A stretch of 11,101 nt of DNA, from NCBI GenBank assembly GCA_007129135.1, contig SKWB01000054.1:1-11101 (forward strand). The letters run 5' to 3'. Source of the DNA: Halococcaceae archaeon. GTDB lineage: Archaea > Halobacteriota > Halobacteria > Halobacteriales > Halalkalicoccaceae. The position numbers were made by a program, and so were the translations under genes. This document shows positions 1 to 5,630 of the stretch, piece after piece (the first letter of the stretch is position 1; each line of letters opens with the position of its first letter). The notes beneath the pieces are model-generated. The model did not search any database, was not told where the DNA came from, and saw nothing but the letters and a program-made list of their open reading frames with translations.

Positions 1-773
1 ACCGAGTCGAGGAAGTTGATCCGGTAGCTCGCCGGCCCGTTGTGCGGGAGGTCCGCCGCCCGTTCGCCCGCGATACCGTAGGCGAGCGTCCCGGCGAGCG
101 TGGCGTCGAGCGGCTTCGAGGACGACCCACAGAACGCCGCGAGCGTCGCCCCGAGCATACAGCCCGTGCCGACGACCTCGCTCATCCGCTCGTGACCGGC
201 GCGAACCCGGTAGGTCGCCTCGCCGCCGGAAACGACGTCCTCGACGCCCGAGGCGACGACGACCGCGCCGGTCGCCTCCGCGAGGTCGGCGGCGGTCTCC
301 TCGATGGTCTCGTACTCACCGACCGACTCGACGCCTTTCACCTCGCTCTCGACGCCCGCGATGGCGCTTATCTCGCCGTAGTTCCCCTTGATCGCGGCGA
401 ACTGCACCGAGTCGAGGAGGCTCCCCGCGACCTCGGTCCGCGTCGGCGTCGCGCCGACTCCGACGGGGTCGAGGACGACCGGAACGCCGAGTTCGTTCGC
501 CCGCTCGCCGGTTCGGTGCAGCGCCTCGACGTTGCTGTCGGTCATCCGACCCGTGTTGAGAAGTATCGCGTCCGCCAGCTCCGCCATCTCGGGAGCCTCG
601 CCCGGCGCGTCCGACATCACCGGGAGCGCCCCCCACGAGAGGGTGACGTTCGCGAGGTCGTTCTTGGTCACCTCGTTCGTCAGCTGCTGGACCAGTGGCT
701 CCGCCTCGCGCACCGACGCCAGTGCGTCCGCCAGCGACTCCCCCGTCAGCTCGCTCGCCTCGGCGTGATTCAC
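1..773 (-). CDS. thiM: Hydroxyethylthiazole kinase ThiM (C-terminus cut by window edge)
   Basis: ThiM phosphorylates 4-methyl-5-(2-hydroxyethyl)thiazole with ATP, a cytosolic thiamine salvage step that supplies thiazole phosphate to ThiE. The reverse-strand translation gives 257 codons with the ribokinase-like ThiM signatures: TLSWGALPVMSDAPGEA (about 44-60), NTGRMTD (73-79), VPVVLDPVGVGATPTR (97-112), AIKGNYGEI (127-135) and the C-terminal anion-hole motif VGTGCMLGA (201-209), whose Cys205 matches the conserved cysteine of the family. Family length is about 260-270 residues, so only a few C-terminal residues lie beyond the left edge. I chose the GTG at 773 because a TATA-like element lies 26 bases upstream. 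A GTG four codons earlier (785) is the alternative. No TPP riboswitch fits in the short upstream gap. Family assignment is near certain; the exact start is less so. Confidence 0.93.
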   Translation of the reverse strand, partial: MNHAEASELTGESLADALASVREAEPLVQQLTNEVTKNDLANVTLSWGALPVMSDAPGEAPEMAELADAILLNTGRMTDSNVEALHRTGERANELGVPVVLDPVGVGATPTRTEVAGSLLDSVQFAAIKGNYGEISAIAGVESEVKGVESVGEYETIEETAADLAEATGAVVVASGVEDVVSGGEATYRVRAGHERMSEVVGTGCMLGATLAAFCGSSSKPLDATLAGTLAYGIAGERAADLPHNGPASYRINFLDS

Positions 774-796
774 GCGAGATACCACCGGCTGGTCGG

Positions 797-803
797 GTAT
801 AGC
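797..803 (-). promoter_or_regulatory. TATA-like promoter of thiM
   Basis: On the minus strand the sequence CGAAG-CGG-CTATAC sits with its TATA about 26 bases before the GTG at 773, preceded by a BRE-like purine stretch. This spacing implies a leaderless thiM transcript. It lies in the 44-base gap behind the MBL gene, so thiM probably has its own promoter and is not only read from upstream. Confidence 0.5.
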
Positions 804-817
804 CGCTTCGATCGCGC

Positions 818-1561
818 TCAGCGTTCGTCGAGCGCGACGGGGACCCCTCTGCTCGCGACGTCCGCCGCGAAGCTCCCCGAGTCGGCCTCGAGCGCCTGGA
901 ACGTGTTGTAGTGGATCGGGACGACGAGGTCGGGATCGAGCTCCTCCGCGAGGTCGGCCGCGTCGTGACGGTCCATCGTGAAGCTCTTTCCGATCGGCGG
1001 GACGAACAGCGAGACGTCGAGCGTCCCGTGCTCGTCGATGGCGTCCGAGTCGCCCGTCCAAAGTACCTGCTCTCCGCCGAGCGTGACCATGAAGCCACAG
1101 CCGAAGCCCTCCGGGTGCGGGACGTTTCCATCGGCGTCTGCACGCGGCCCCCCGGGGTCGTTGTAGGCCGGAACGACCTCGATATCGACCCCGTTCACCG
1201 CGAGTTCGTCGCCGTAGCCTACCCGTTCGACCTCGTAGGGCAGCTCCTCGGGTGGCTCGACGTCCCGGCCGGTCCGCTCGGCGTCGACGTTCTCGTATAC
1301 GACGACCGTCGCGTCGTCGCTCGCGACACGGCGCACGCCGTCGGAGTCGTAGTGGTGGTCGTGGGTGACGAGCACGACGTCGCCGTCTTTCGCCTCGTAC
1401 TCGCGGGCCGGCGGGTGACCTACTCCCGGGCTGTCCGGCTCCCACTCCCCGGTGAGTACCCCGTACCGGCCGGGGTCGGTGTAGACGACGGCCTCCGAGG
1501 CGATCCGTGCGGTCGCGTAGCCGAGCCAGTCGACGGTGAGCTCGCCGTGTCTGACGGTCAT
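818..1561 (-). CDS. Metallo-beta-lactamase-fold hydrolase, UPF0173-like
   Basis: A 247-residue MBL-fold protein, probably a cytosolic metal-dependent hydrolase of unknown substrate. Visible features in order: opening strand LTVDWLGYATARI (8-20), YTDPGRYG (27-34), the first metal motif THDHHYDSD (66-74), PAYND (131-135), HPEGFGCGF (149-157), WTGDSD (168-173), PPIGKSFTMD (188-197) and PIHYNTF (215-221). The last four follow the UPF0173/UlaG-like pattern. The first motif departs from HxHxDH: after His67 and His69 come His-Tyr-Asp, so the usual Asp and His of the second metal site are shifted or replaced. The ATG at 1561 begins the conserved fold immediately; open reading continues upstream but overlaps yqeC and is not expected to code. 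It shares a 75-base divergent promoter region with yqeC. No signal peptide is visible. The fold is confident, the function unknown. Confidence 0.87.
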   Translation of the reverse strand: MTVRHGELTVDWLGYATARIASEAVVYTDPGRYGVLTGEWEPDSPGVGHPPAREYEAKDGDVVLVTHDHHYDSDGVRRVASDDATVVVYENVDAERTGRDVEPPEELPYEVERVGYGDELAVNGVDIEVVPAYNDPGGPRADADGNVPHPEGFGCGFMVTLGGEQVLWTGDSDAIDEHGTLDVSLFVPPIGKSFTMDRHDAADLAEELDPDLVVPIHYNTFQALEADSGSFAADVASRGVPVALDER

Positions 1562-1583
1562 ACGTATCCCTCTCCTCACGGGG

Positions 1584-1590
1584 TCAAAGA
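1584..1590 (-). promoter_or_regulatory. TATA-like promoter of the MBL hydrolase gene
   Basis: TCTTTGA on the minus strand is centred about 26 bases before the ATG at 1561, the spacing expected for a leaderless haloarchaeal transcript. It lies back to back with the yqeC promoter in the same 75-base gap. Confidence 0.4.
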
Positions 1591-1605
1591 GCCTCCCGTT
1601 GCGGG

Positions 1606-1613
1606 CCTTTATG
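1606..1613 (+). promoter_or_regulatory. TATA-like promoter of yqeC
   Basis: CCTTTATG on the plus strand is centred about 27 bases before the ATG at 1637 and stands out from its GC-rich surroundings. It supports both the start choice and a leaderless transcript. A short hairpin CCCG-TTG-CGGG (1595-1605) lies immediately upstream, at the BRE position. Confidence 0.5.
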
Positions 1614-1636
1614 CCGTCGCCGGGGCCATTCGGGGT

Positions 1637-2371
1637 ATGGGACTCTCTGCGGCACTGGAGGCGAGTGGCGTCGTCTGCGTGGTCGGCGCGGGCGGGAAGA
1701 AGTCGACGCTCTACCGGCTCGCGGGGGAACTCGATCGGGCGGTCGTCACCGCCACGGTGAGGATCCCGATCTTCGACGAGGAGGTCTCGCGGGTGCTGGT
1801 CGAACCGGATCCGGTGCGGGCGGCGACCGCGCTCGCCGAAACCGATCGGTGGCCGATCGGCGTCGTTCCCGAGCGCGAGCGCGACGACCGGTATCTCGGG
1901 TACGACACCGAGTCGATCGCGACGCTCGCCGACTCGCCCGCCGAGGCGGTGCTCGTGAAGGCCGACGGGGCGCGGATGCGGCTGTTCAAGGCGCCCGACG
2001 AGCGCGAGCCGCAGCTCCCGGAGAGTGCGGACCTCGTCGTCCCGGTGGCGAGCGTCCGGACCGTCGGCCAGTCGCTCACCGAGGAGGCCGTCCACCGGCC
2101 CGAGCGCGTCTCCGCGATCACCGGACTGGAGATCGGGGATCGGATCGGTGCCGACCACGTCGCTCGCGTCCTCGTGAGCGAGCGTGGGGGGAGAAAGGAC
2201 GTCCCCGATGACGCACGGGTCGTCCCCGTCCTGAACATGGTCGACGACTCGGAACTGGAACGGACCGCCCGCGAGGTCGCCGACGAGCTCCTCTCGGGCA
2301 CCGAGATCGACCGGGTCGTACTCACCCGACTGATCGACGAGGAACCCGTCGTCGACGTGGTCGAGCGGTAG
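1637..2371 (+). CDS. yqeC: YqeC-family putative selenium/molybdenum cofactor accessory protein
   Basis: A 244-residue protein matching the YqeC family, which in bacteria is associated with selenium-dependent molybdenum hydroxylase maturation; its biochemical role is not settled. The N-terminus carries a P-loop-like VVGAGGKKSTLYRLAG (15-30), where bacterial members usually read GGKT. Then come a second strand VVTATVRIP (36-44), the family signature VKADGARMRLFKAPDEREP (107-125, usually with Glu-Ala-Asp in place of Lys-Ala-Asp), AVHRPERV (151-158, like the VHRPE of the family), and NMVDD (200-204), possibly a base-recognition motif. A nucleotide-dependent cytosolic role is inferred. The ATG at 1637 is supported by the TATA element 27 bases upstream and by the P-loop starting soon after. 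No xanthine-dehydrogenase-type hydroxylase, selD or MoCD/MocA-like gene is in the window, so its partner is not visible here. The gene symbol follows the family name. Confidence 0.8.
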   Translation: MGLSAALEASGVVCVVGAGGKKSTLYRLAGELDRAVVTATVRIPIFDEEVSRVLVEPDPVRAATALAETDRWPIGVVPERERDDRYLGYDTESIATLADSPAEAVLVKADGARMRLFKAPDEREPQLPESADLVVPVASVRTVGQSLTEEAVHRPERVSAITGLEIGDRIGADHVARVLVSERGGRKDVPDDARVVPVLNMVDDSELERTAREVADELLSGTEIDRVVLTRLIDEEPVVDVVER

Positions 2372-2419
2372 TCGATGCCGAGGTGGACAACGGCGGTGGC
2401 CGATCCGCGACGCGTACAC

Positions 2420-2427
2420 TGATACGG
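2420..2427 (+). promoter_or_regulatory. Weak TATA-like promoter of the GCS2-like gene
   Basis: TGATACGG-type sequence centred about 27 bases before the ATG at 2450, in the 78-base gap after yqeC. The match is weak. A five-base inverted repeat CCGGG-N8-CCCGG (2429-2446) lies between it and the start codon; with this GC content it may be chance. Readthrough from yqeC is possible. Confidence 0.3.
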
Positions 2428-2449
2428 CCCGGGAACGACAACCCGGTCG

Positions 2450-3964
2450 ATGACCGAATCAGAGGTCGCGGCCGCGGTCCGCGAGGTCCTCTCGACCGAC
2501 GCCGATCGGTTCCGCGAGCGTGCGATCTCCGACGCGGCGGTGCTGACCGACGAGATCACGGACGGGACGTTCGACAATCCACAGGCGATCGTCGGCTTCG
2601 AGTACGAGTTCTACGCGGCCGACGCCGAGACCGACGCGCTCCGGCGGGTCCCGAGGCGGTTGCTCAGGTACATCGGCTTCGAGAAGGAGCTCGGGCTCCA
2701 CAACGCGGAGATGACGACCAGCCCGCAGCCGCTGAACCCCTACGGGCTGCGCGCACAGGAGATGGAGATCCGGTCGCGGCTCCTGGCGGCACTCGAGTGC
2801 ACCAGGGCCGAGGGGATTCACCTCGCGAGCGACGGCATCTGGACGATCCCGCCGACCGGCGAGACCGCCCGCGAGTACCTGCTCGACAGCGTCGACGACG
2901 AGGGCATCCGGATCGCGACGAACATGAGCGACAGTGCGCGGTATCACGCCATGGCCAACGCGGAGAGCTCCGACGCGGCCATGACGCTGCGCGCACCGCA
3001 CGTCACGCTCGAGGCCGACACCGTCATGCCCGAGAGCCTGATCACCTCGATCCAGCCCCACTACCAGGTCGCACAGGCGACGGCGCTACCGGTCTACTTC
3101 AACTACGCGCTCAGGGTGGCCGGGCCGCTGGTCGCGCTCGGGGTGAACTCGCCCTTCTTCCCGCCGGAGCTCTACGACGACGTCCCCGCCGAGACGGTCC
3201 TCGGGGACGCCTGGATGGGCAGCCGGATACCGGTCTTCGAGAGCGTGCTCAACCCCCCGACAGGTGAGGGAAAGGTCCGCTTTCCCCGGGACCTCTCGAC
3301 GGTCGAGGAGGCGGTCGACCGGATCGTCACCGACGACGCGGTCGTCCCGATGCCGGTCGAGGAGACCGGGAGGTACGACGATGCGTTCGCGACGTTCAGG
3401 CGGAAACACGGCACCTACTGGCGGTGGGTTCGACCGGTCTTCGACGGCGCGACCCGGTCGGCTGCGAACGCCCGAATCGAGTTCCGACCGATCGCCGCCC
3501 AGCCCACCGTCCGGGACTCGGTCGCCTTCCTCGCCTGCTTCGCGGGGCTGCTCGAGAGCCTTCCGAACGCGGACCACCCGGTCGGCGACCTCGACTGGGA
3601 GGACGCGCGGGGGAACTTCGAGGCGGCCGTTCGCGACGGCCTCGGCGCGGACCTCCGGTGGATCACGGCCGACGGCGAGAAGACGACCGACCGTGAGGCC
3701 CTCTACGCGGATCTGTTCGCTCACGCCGAGGAGGGACTCCTGAGACGGGGGCTCTCCGAGGGCGAGGCCGCACGCTACCTCGGTCCGCTCCGGCGGCGCC
3801 TGAAGGACGGCCGCTCGCCGGCGGAGTGGAAACGCGATCGGGTGAGCGCTCGTGTGGCGAGCGGCGAGGACCTCGCCGACGCGATCACCGGGATGCAGGG
3901 CGAGTACCTGGAGAACCAGCGACGAACGCTCGTCGAGGGCAGTTTCTCGGACTGGCTGGAGTAG
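2450..3964 (+). CDS. GCS2-like carboxylate-amine ligase (glutamate-cysteine ligase related), 504 aa
   Basis: A 504-residue protein resembling the GCS2/YbdK group of ATP-grasp-independent carboxylate-amine ligases, which join a glutamate carboxylate to an amine using ATP and Mg2+. Supporting motifs: VGFEYEFY (48-55, the GxExE metal/substrate strand), HNAEMTTSPQPLNPYG (84-99), ITSIQPHYQV (198-207, equivalent to the TxxxQVH strand of glutamate-cysteine ligases), GVNSPFFPPELY (231-242) and ARIEFRPIAAQPTVRDSVAF (341-360, equivalent to the basic strand and helix near the C-terminus of YbdK). Usual YbdK length is about 370 residues, so this protein has extra sequence between about 245 and 325 and a C-terminal extension after about 375. 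Haloarchaea use gamma-glutamylcysteine as a main thiol, but the characterised haloarchaeal GshA is, as I recall, the shorter type. The substrate here is therefore open and no symbol is given. The stop codon directly abuts the convergent psmB stop. Confidence 0.7.
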   Translation: MTESEVAAAVREVLSTDADRFRERAISDAAVLTDEITDGTFDNPQAIVGFEYEFYAADAETDALRRVPRRLLRYIGFEKELGLHNAEMTTSPQPLNPYGLRAQEMEIRSRLLAALECTRAEGIHLASDGIWTIPPTGETAREYLLDSVDDEGIRIATNMSDSARYHAMANAESSDAAMTLRAPHVTLEADTVMPESLITSIQPHYQVAQATALPVYFNYALRVAGPLVALGVNSPFFPPELYDDVPAETVLGDAWMGSRIPVFESVLNPPTGEGKVRFPRDLSTVEEAVDRIVTDDAVVPMPVEETGRYDDAFATFRRKHGTYWRWVRPVFDGATRSAANARIEFRPIAAQPTVRDSVAFLACFAGLLESLPNADHPVGDLDWEDARGNFEAAVRDGLGADLRWITADGEKTTDREALYADLFAHAEEGLLRRGLSEGEAARYLGPLRRRLKDGRSPAEWKRDRVSARVASGEDLADAITGMQGEYLENQRRTLVEGSFSDWLE

Positions 3965-4690
3965 CTACAGCAGGTCGTCGAACGTCTCGTGCTCGTCGAT
4001 CTCGACGCCGCCGGCGGTGATGCGGGCGACGTTGACGCCGTTGCCGCTCGCGGTGTCGCGCTCGACCGCGCTCTTCACGCTGCGGACCGCGACCGTCGAG
4101 GCCTCCTCGATGCTCAGGTCGGGGTCGTACTCCTGTTCGAGTACCCCGAGTGCGAACTGCGAGCCGGAGCCGGAGACGGTGTAGTCGTCCTCGAGCGTCG
4201 AGCCGAGCGGGCCGACGCTGTAGAGGTGGGTCCCCTCGGCGTCGACGCCGCCGAGCACGGGCTGGACGATGAGGAACGCGCCGCTTCGGAGCAGGTTCCC
4301 GGTGAGCGTCGAGAGCGCAGTCATGCTCATGTCCTCGCCACGGCGCTTCTCGTACAGGCTCGTCTCCACTTCGAGGGTGCTCACGAGCGACTGGGCCGCG
4401 CTGACCGACCCCGCGATGGTGAGCGCCGCGGTAGGGTGGACCTGCTCGATCTTCACGACGTGCTTGTTCGAGACCATCCGGCCGAGACTCGCCCGGCGGT
4501 CGGTCGCGAGGACGATTCCGTCGTCGAGTTTCAGCCCGACCGTGGTCGTCCCCGTCTTCGTCTCGAGCGCGTCGGCGTCGGCGCTCTCGGGCATCGGGAC
4601 CGAGCCGAGTTCCGGCTCGAACGGGCTCGGCTGTCCGGGCTGTGAGGTCAACTCGGTGGGAAACGTAAAGCGGTCGTTCGGGGTTCGCAT
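3965..4690 (-). CDS. psmB: 20S proteasome beta subunit, with N-terminal propeptide
   Basis: The catalytic beta subunit of the archaeal 20S proteasome, 241 residues as translated. A propeptide of about 47 residues ends in ETKTG, and autocleavage would expose Thr48 in GTTTVGLK as the N-terminal nucleophile. Counting from Thr1 of the mature chain, the catalytic Asp17 (ATDRRA) and Lys33 (KHVVK) fall at the expected positions (precursor 64 and 80). Further family landmarks are GSVSAAQSL, LVQPVLGG-like IVQPVLGGVD, and SGSGSQFALGVLE containing the Ser/Asp-region loop. The subunit assembles as two inner heptameric rings between alpha rings in the cytosol, fed by PAN or Cdc48 ATPases. Its alpha partner is not in the window. 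I chose the ATG at 4690 because a TTTATT box lies 27 bases upstream; an in-frame ATG at 4726 would lie upstream of that box. A 7-base inverted repeat occupies the promoter-start interval. Confidence 0.97.
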   Translation of the reverse strand: MRTPNDRFTFPTELTSQPGQPSPFEPELGSVPMPESADADALETKTGTTTVGLKLDDGIVLATDRRASLGRMVSNKHVVKIEQVHPTAALTIAGSVSAAQSLVSTLEVETSLYEKRRGEDMSMTALSTLTGNLLRSGAFLIVQPVLGGVDAEGTHLYSVGPLGSTLEDDYTVSGSGSQFALGVLEQEYDPDLSIEEASTVAVRSVKSAVERDTASGNGVNVARITAGGVEIDEHETFDDLL

Positions 4691-4692
4691 TA

Positions 4693-4715
4693 GCTCTCGA
4701 TATCGTCCCGAGAGC
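4693..4715. repeat. Inverted repeat at the psmB transcription start (candidate operator)
   Basis: GCTCTCG (4693-4699) and CGAGAGC (4709-4715) form a perfect 7-base inverted repeat with a 9-base spacer. The spacer side also contains the 8-base palindrome CGATATCG (4698-4705). The element fills the interval between the psmB TATA box and its ATG, where a bound dimeric repressor would block RNA polymerase. A role as operator is inferred from position only. Confidence 0.5.
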
Positions 4716-4721
4716 AATAAA
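4716..4721 (-). promoter_or_regulatory. TATA box of psmB
   Basis: TTTATT on the minus strand, centred about 28 bases before the psmB ATG at 4690, is one of the clearest TATA boxes in the window. The spacing predicts a leaderless or near-leaderless psmB mRNA. It sits in the 46-base gap after the small membrane protein gene, so psmB can be expressed independently of it. Confidence 0.65.
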
Positions 4722-4736
4722 CCCACTCGTTCGTGA

Positions 4737-4904
4737 CTACGCCGCGTCCTCGTAGGCGCGCTCGAGGCTCTCGATCAGCCGGTGAAGCGGGATCGAGACC
4801 CCGTAGCGCCGGAGGTGGACGGCCAGCGGGAGCAGGACGATCCCCGCGGCGAGGCTCGTCTGGTACAGCGCGAACATCGTCTTCCGGTACAGCCTGGCGT
4901 ACAT
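4737..4904 (-). CDS. Small single-span membrane protein, 55 aa
   Basis: A short gene of 55 residues, not recognised as a named family. It has a basic N-terminus (MYARLYRKTMF) followed by a hydrophobic stretch of about 17-20 residues (roughly 11-30, ending GIVLLPLAVH), then HLRRYGVSIPLHRLIESLERAYEDAA with an amphipathic, acidic C-terminal helix. This suggests one transmembrane segment with a soluble tail. The start is well constrained: an in-frame TGA lies three codons upstream of the ATG at 4904. Codons show the strong GC third-position bias of the neighbouring genes, which supports real coding. A TATA element lies about 34 bases upstream. It is in the same direction as psmB with a 46-base gap containing a separate psmB promoter, so co-expression is possible but not required. 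Function unknown. Confidence 0.7.
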   Translation of the reverse strand: MYARLYRKTMFALYQTSLAAGIVLLPLAVHLRRYGVSIPLHRLIESLERAYEDAA

Positions 4905-4933
4905 CGAAGCTCAACCGAGCGCACGACGGGGGT

Positions 4934-4942
4934 AGTATATAA
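4934..4942. promoter_or_regulatory. TATA box usable in both directions
   Basis: GTATATAAC is the most AT-rich element in the window. Read on minus (GTTATATAC) it would start transcription near 4910, a few bases before the 55-residue membrane protein at 4904. Read on plus it is 27 bases before an ATG at 4965. The 8-base palindrome ACAATTGT (4942-4949) overlaps its right edge and could bind a regulator. Direction is not certain; minus is favoured because a well-supported gene follows. Confidence 0.55.
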
Positions 4943-5127
4943 CAATTGTGTCCTGACTGGAACGATGCCGATCTATCATCGACGTTCACCTCGCTTCCGT
5001 CATGCGATTCAACTCCACTTGTGAAAACATCAACCCGAGTGGGTGGTCCGACCCGCGGAGCCGTACCCATCCGGTTCCAGACGCGGCTCATCGCCGTAAG
5101 TTATGGAGATAGTGAGAGTGACGTGCG

Positions 5128-5145
5128 CGACCCGATCGCGGGTCG
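5128..5145. repeat. Seven-base inverted repeat in the UPF0212 upstream region
   Basis: CGACCCG and CGGGTCG surround a 4-base loop ATCG, giving a perfect stem of seven GC-rich pairs. It lies about 75 bases before the UPF0212 ATG. It could be an operator or a leader hairpin; no T-tract follows, so it is not a terminator. Confidence 0.45.
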
Positions 5146-5220
5146 ACCGGGCACGGTAGAGGTGCCGGCCGCGCGCGACCGAACCGGAACGCACTCCACG
5201 GTCGGCACACGACGGTCCGT

Positions 5221-5571
5221 ATGAACTACCTCGTAGTGATGGAGGCGGCGTGGCTGGTGCGGGACGTCAAGAGCGTCGACGACGCGATCGGCGTCGCGGT
5301 CAGTGAGGCCGGAAAGCGGCTCAATCGAAAGGACATGAAGTACGTCGAGGTGGACGTCGGCGCGACGGGCTGTCCCGCCTGCGGCGAACCGTTCGACTCG
5401 GCGTACATCGCGGCCCAGACCGCGCTCGTCGGTCTCGCCCTCGAGATGACCGTGTTCAACGCCGAGAACGAGGAACACGCGAGTCGGATCGCGAAGAGCG
5501 AGGTCGGCGGCGCGCTGCGGGACGTCCCGCTCTCGGTCGTCGAGGCCATCGAACTGGAAGAAGACGACTGA
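5221..5571 (+). CDS. UPF0212 (DUF555) family protein
   Basis: A 116-residue member of the archaeal UPF0212/DUF555 family, conserved but of unknown biochemical function. The whole length matches the family pattern: [16 protein letters not shown] (1-16), [18 protein letters not shown] (18-35), [10 protein letters not shown] (41-50), the signature [20 protein letters not shown] (51-70), and [12 protein letters not shown] (93-104). Cys51 and Cys54 form a CxxC pair that could bind a metal or act in redox chemistry; only two cysteines are present, so a mononuclear zinc site would need partners from another subunit or other residue types. Predicted soluble and cytosolic. No TATA box lies at the leaderless distance; the nearest candidate is about 120 bases upstream, suggesting a leader. 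The next gene (HTH-CBS) starts 59 bases downstream with its own promoter. Confidence 0.92.
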   Translation: MNYLVVMEAAWLVRDVKSVDDAIGVAVSEAGKRLNRKDMKYVEVDVGATGCPACGEPFDSAYIAAQTALVGLALEMTVFNAENEEHASRIAKSEVGGALRDVPLSVVEAIELEEDD

Positions 5572-5601
5572 GACGGACGGCCGTTTCGACGAGCACAACC
5601 C

Positions 5602-5612
5602 TTTTGTATAAC
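5602..5612 (+). promoter_or_regulatory. TATA box of the HTH-CBS regulator gene
   Basis: TTTTGTATAAC lies about 24-28 bases before the ATG at 5631, implying a leaderless transcript. A short imperfect palindrome CGGTAATTCCG (5616-5626) lies between the box and the start, where an autorepressor could bind. The run of T also may end transcription of the upstream UPF0212 gene. Confidence 0.6.
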
Positions 5613-5630
5613 TATCGGTAATTCCGGGGT

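Larger units (their letters stand above)
4905..5220. other. 316-base non-coding gap with several hairpins
   Basis: No convincing protein gene is present. The left half (about 4935-5040) is less GC-rich than its surroundings and uses codons unlike neighbouring genes in all frames. The right part contains predicted stems: TGGGT/ACCCA (5040-5044 with 5065-5069), GGTC-C-GACC (5045-5053), GAGCCG/CGGCTC (5058-5063 with 5084-5089) and CGACCCG-ATCG-CGGGTCG (5128-5145). A TATA-like AAGTTATGG (about 5097-5105) could start a leader of roughly 95 bases for the UPF0212 gene. I looked for tRNA features (T-loop GGTTC, acceptor stem) and found none. A small RNA or a structured 5' leader is possible but unproven. 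Confidence 0.5.

Noticed and set aside
774..817. TPP riboswitch before thiM
   Set aside because: The 44-base gap is too short, lacks the conserved THI-box sequence, and the promoter position implies no leader.
42..1143. Long open frames opposite thiM and the MBL gene
   Set aside because: They are antisense shadows in GC-rich DNA: Arg-rich low-complexity products without family motifs, while the other strand encodes clear ThiM and MBL proteins.
911..1636. Upstream extension of the yqeC frame
   Set aside because: It runs antisense through the MBL gene, shows no family similarity, and the TATA box at 1606-1613 lies inside it, fixing the start at 1637.
1562..2419. Upstream extension of the MBL frame
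   Set aside because: It overlaps yqeC antisense and precedes the MBL promoter; the conserved fold begins at the ATG at 1561.
2459..3724. Minus-strand open frames within the GCS2-like gene
   Set aside because: No motifs, and composition matches antisense of a real acidic haloarchaeal gene.
4691..4726. Twelve-codon upstream extension of psmB
   Set aside because: An ATG at 4726 is in frame, but the TTTATT promoter box lies downstream of it, so the mRNA should begin near 4690.
4690..5091. 133-codon minus-strand open frame across the gap and the small membrane gene
   Set aside because: Poor codon bias in the gap, no family features, and it overlaps the better-supported 55-residue gene in another frame.
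5040..5095. Possible tRNA in the structured gap
   Set aside because: Although stems occur, there is no acceptor stem, anticodon arm or T-loop consensus in the right order.
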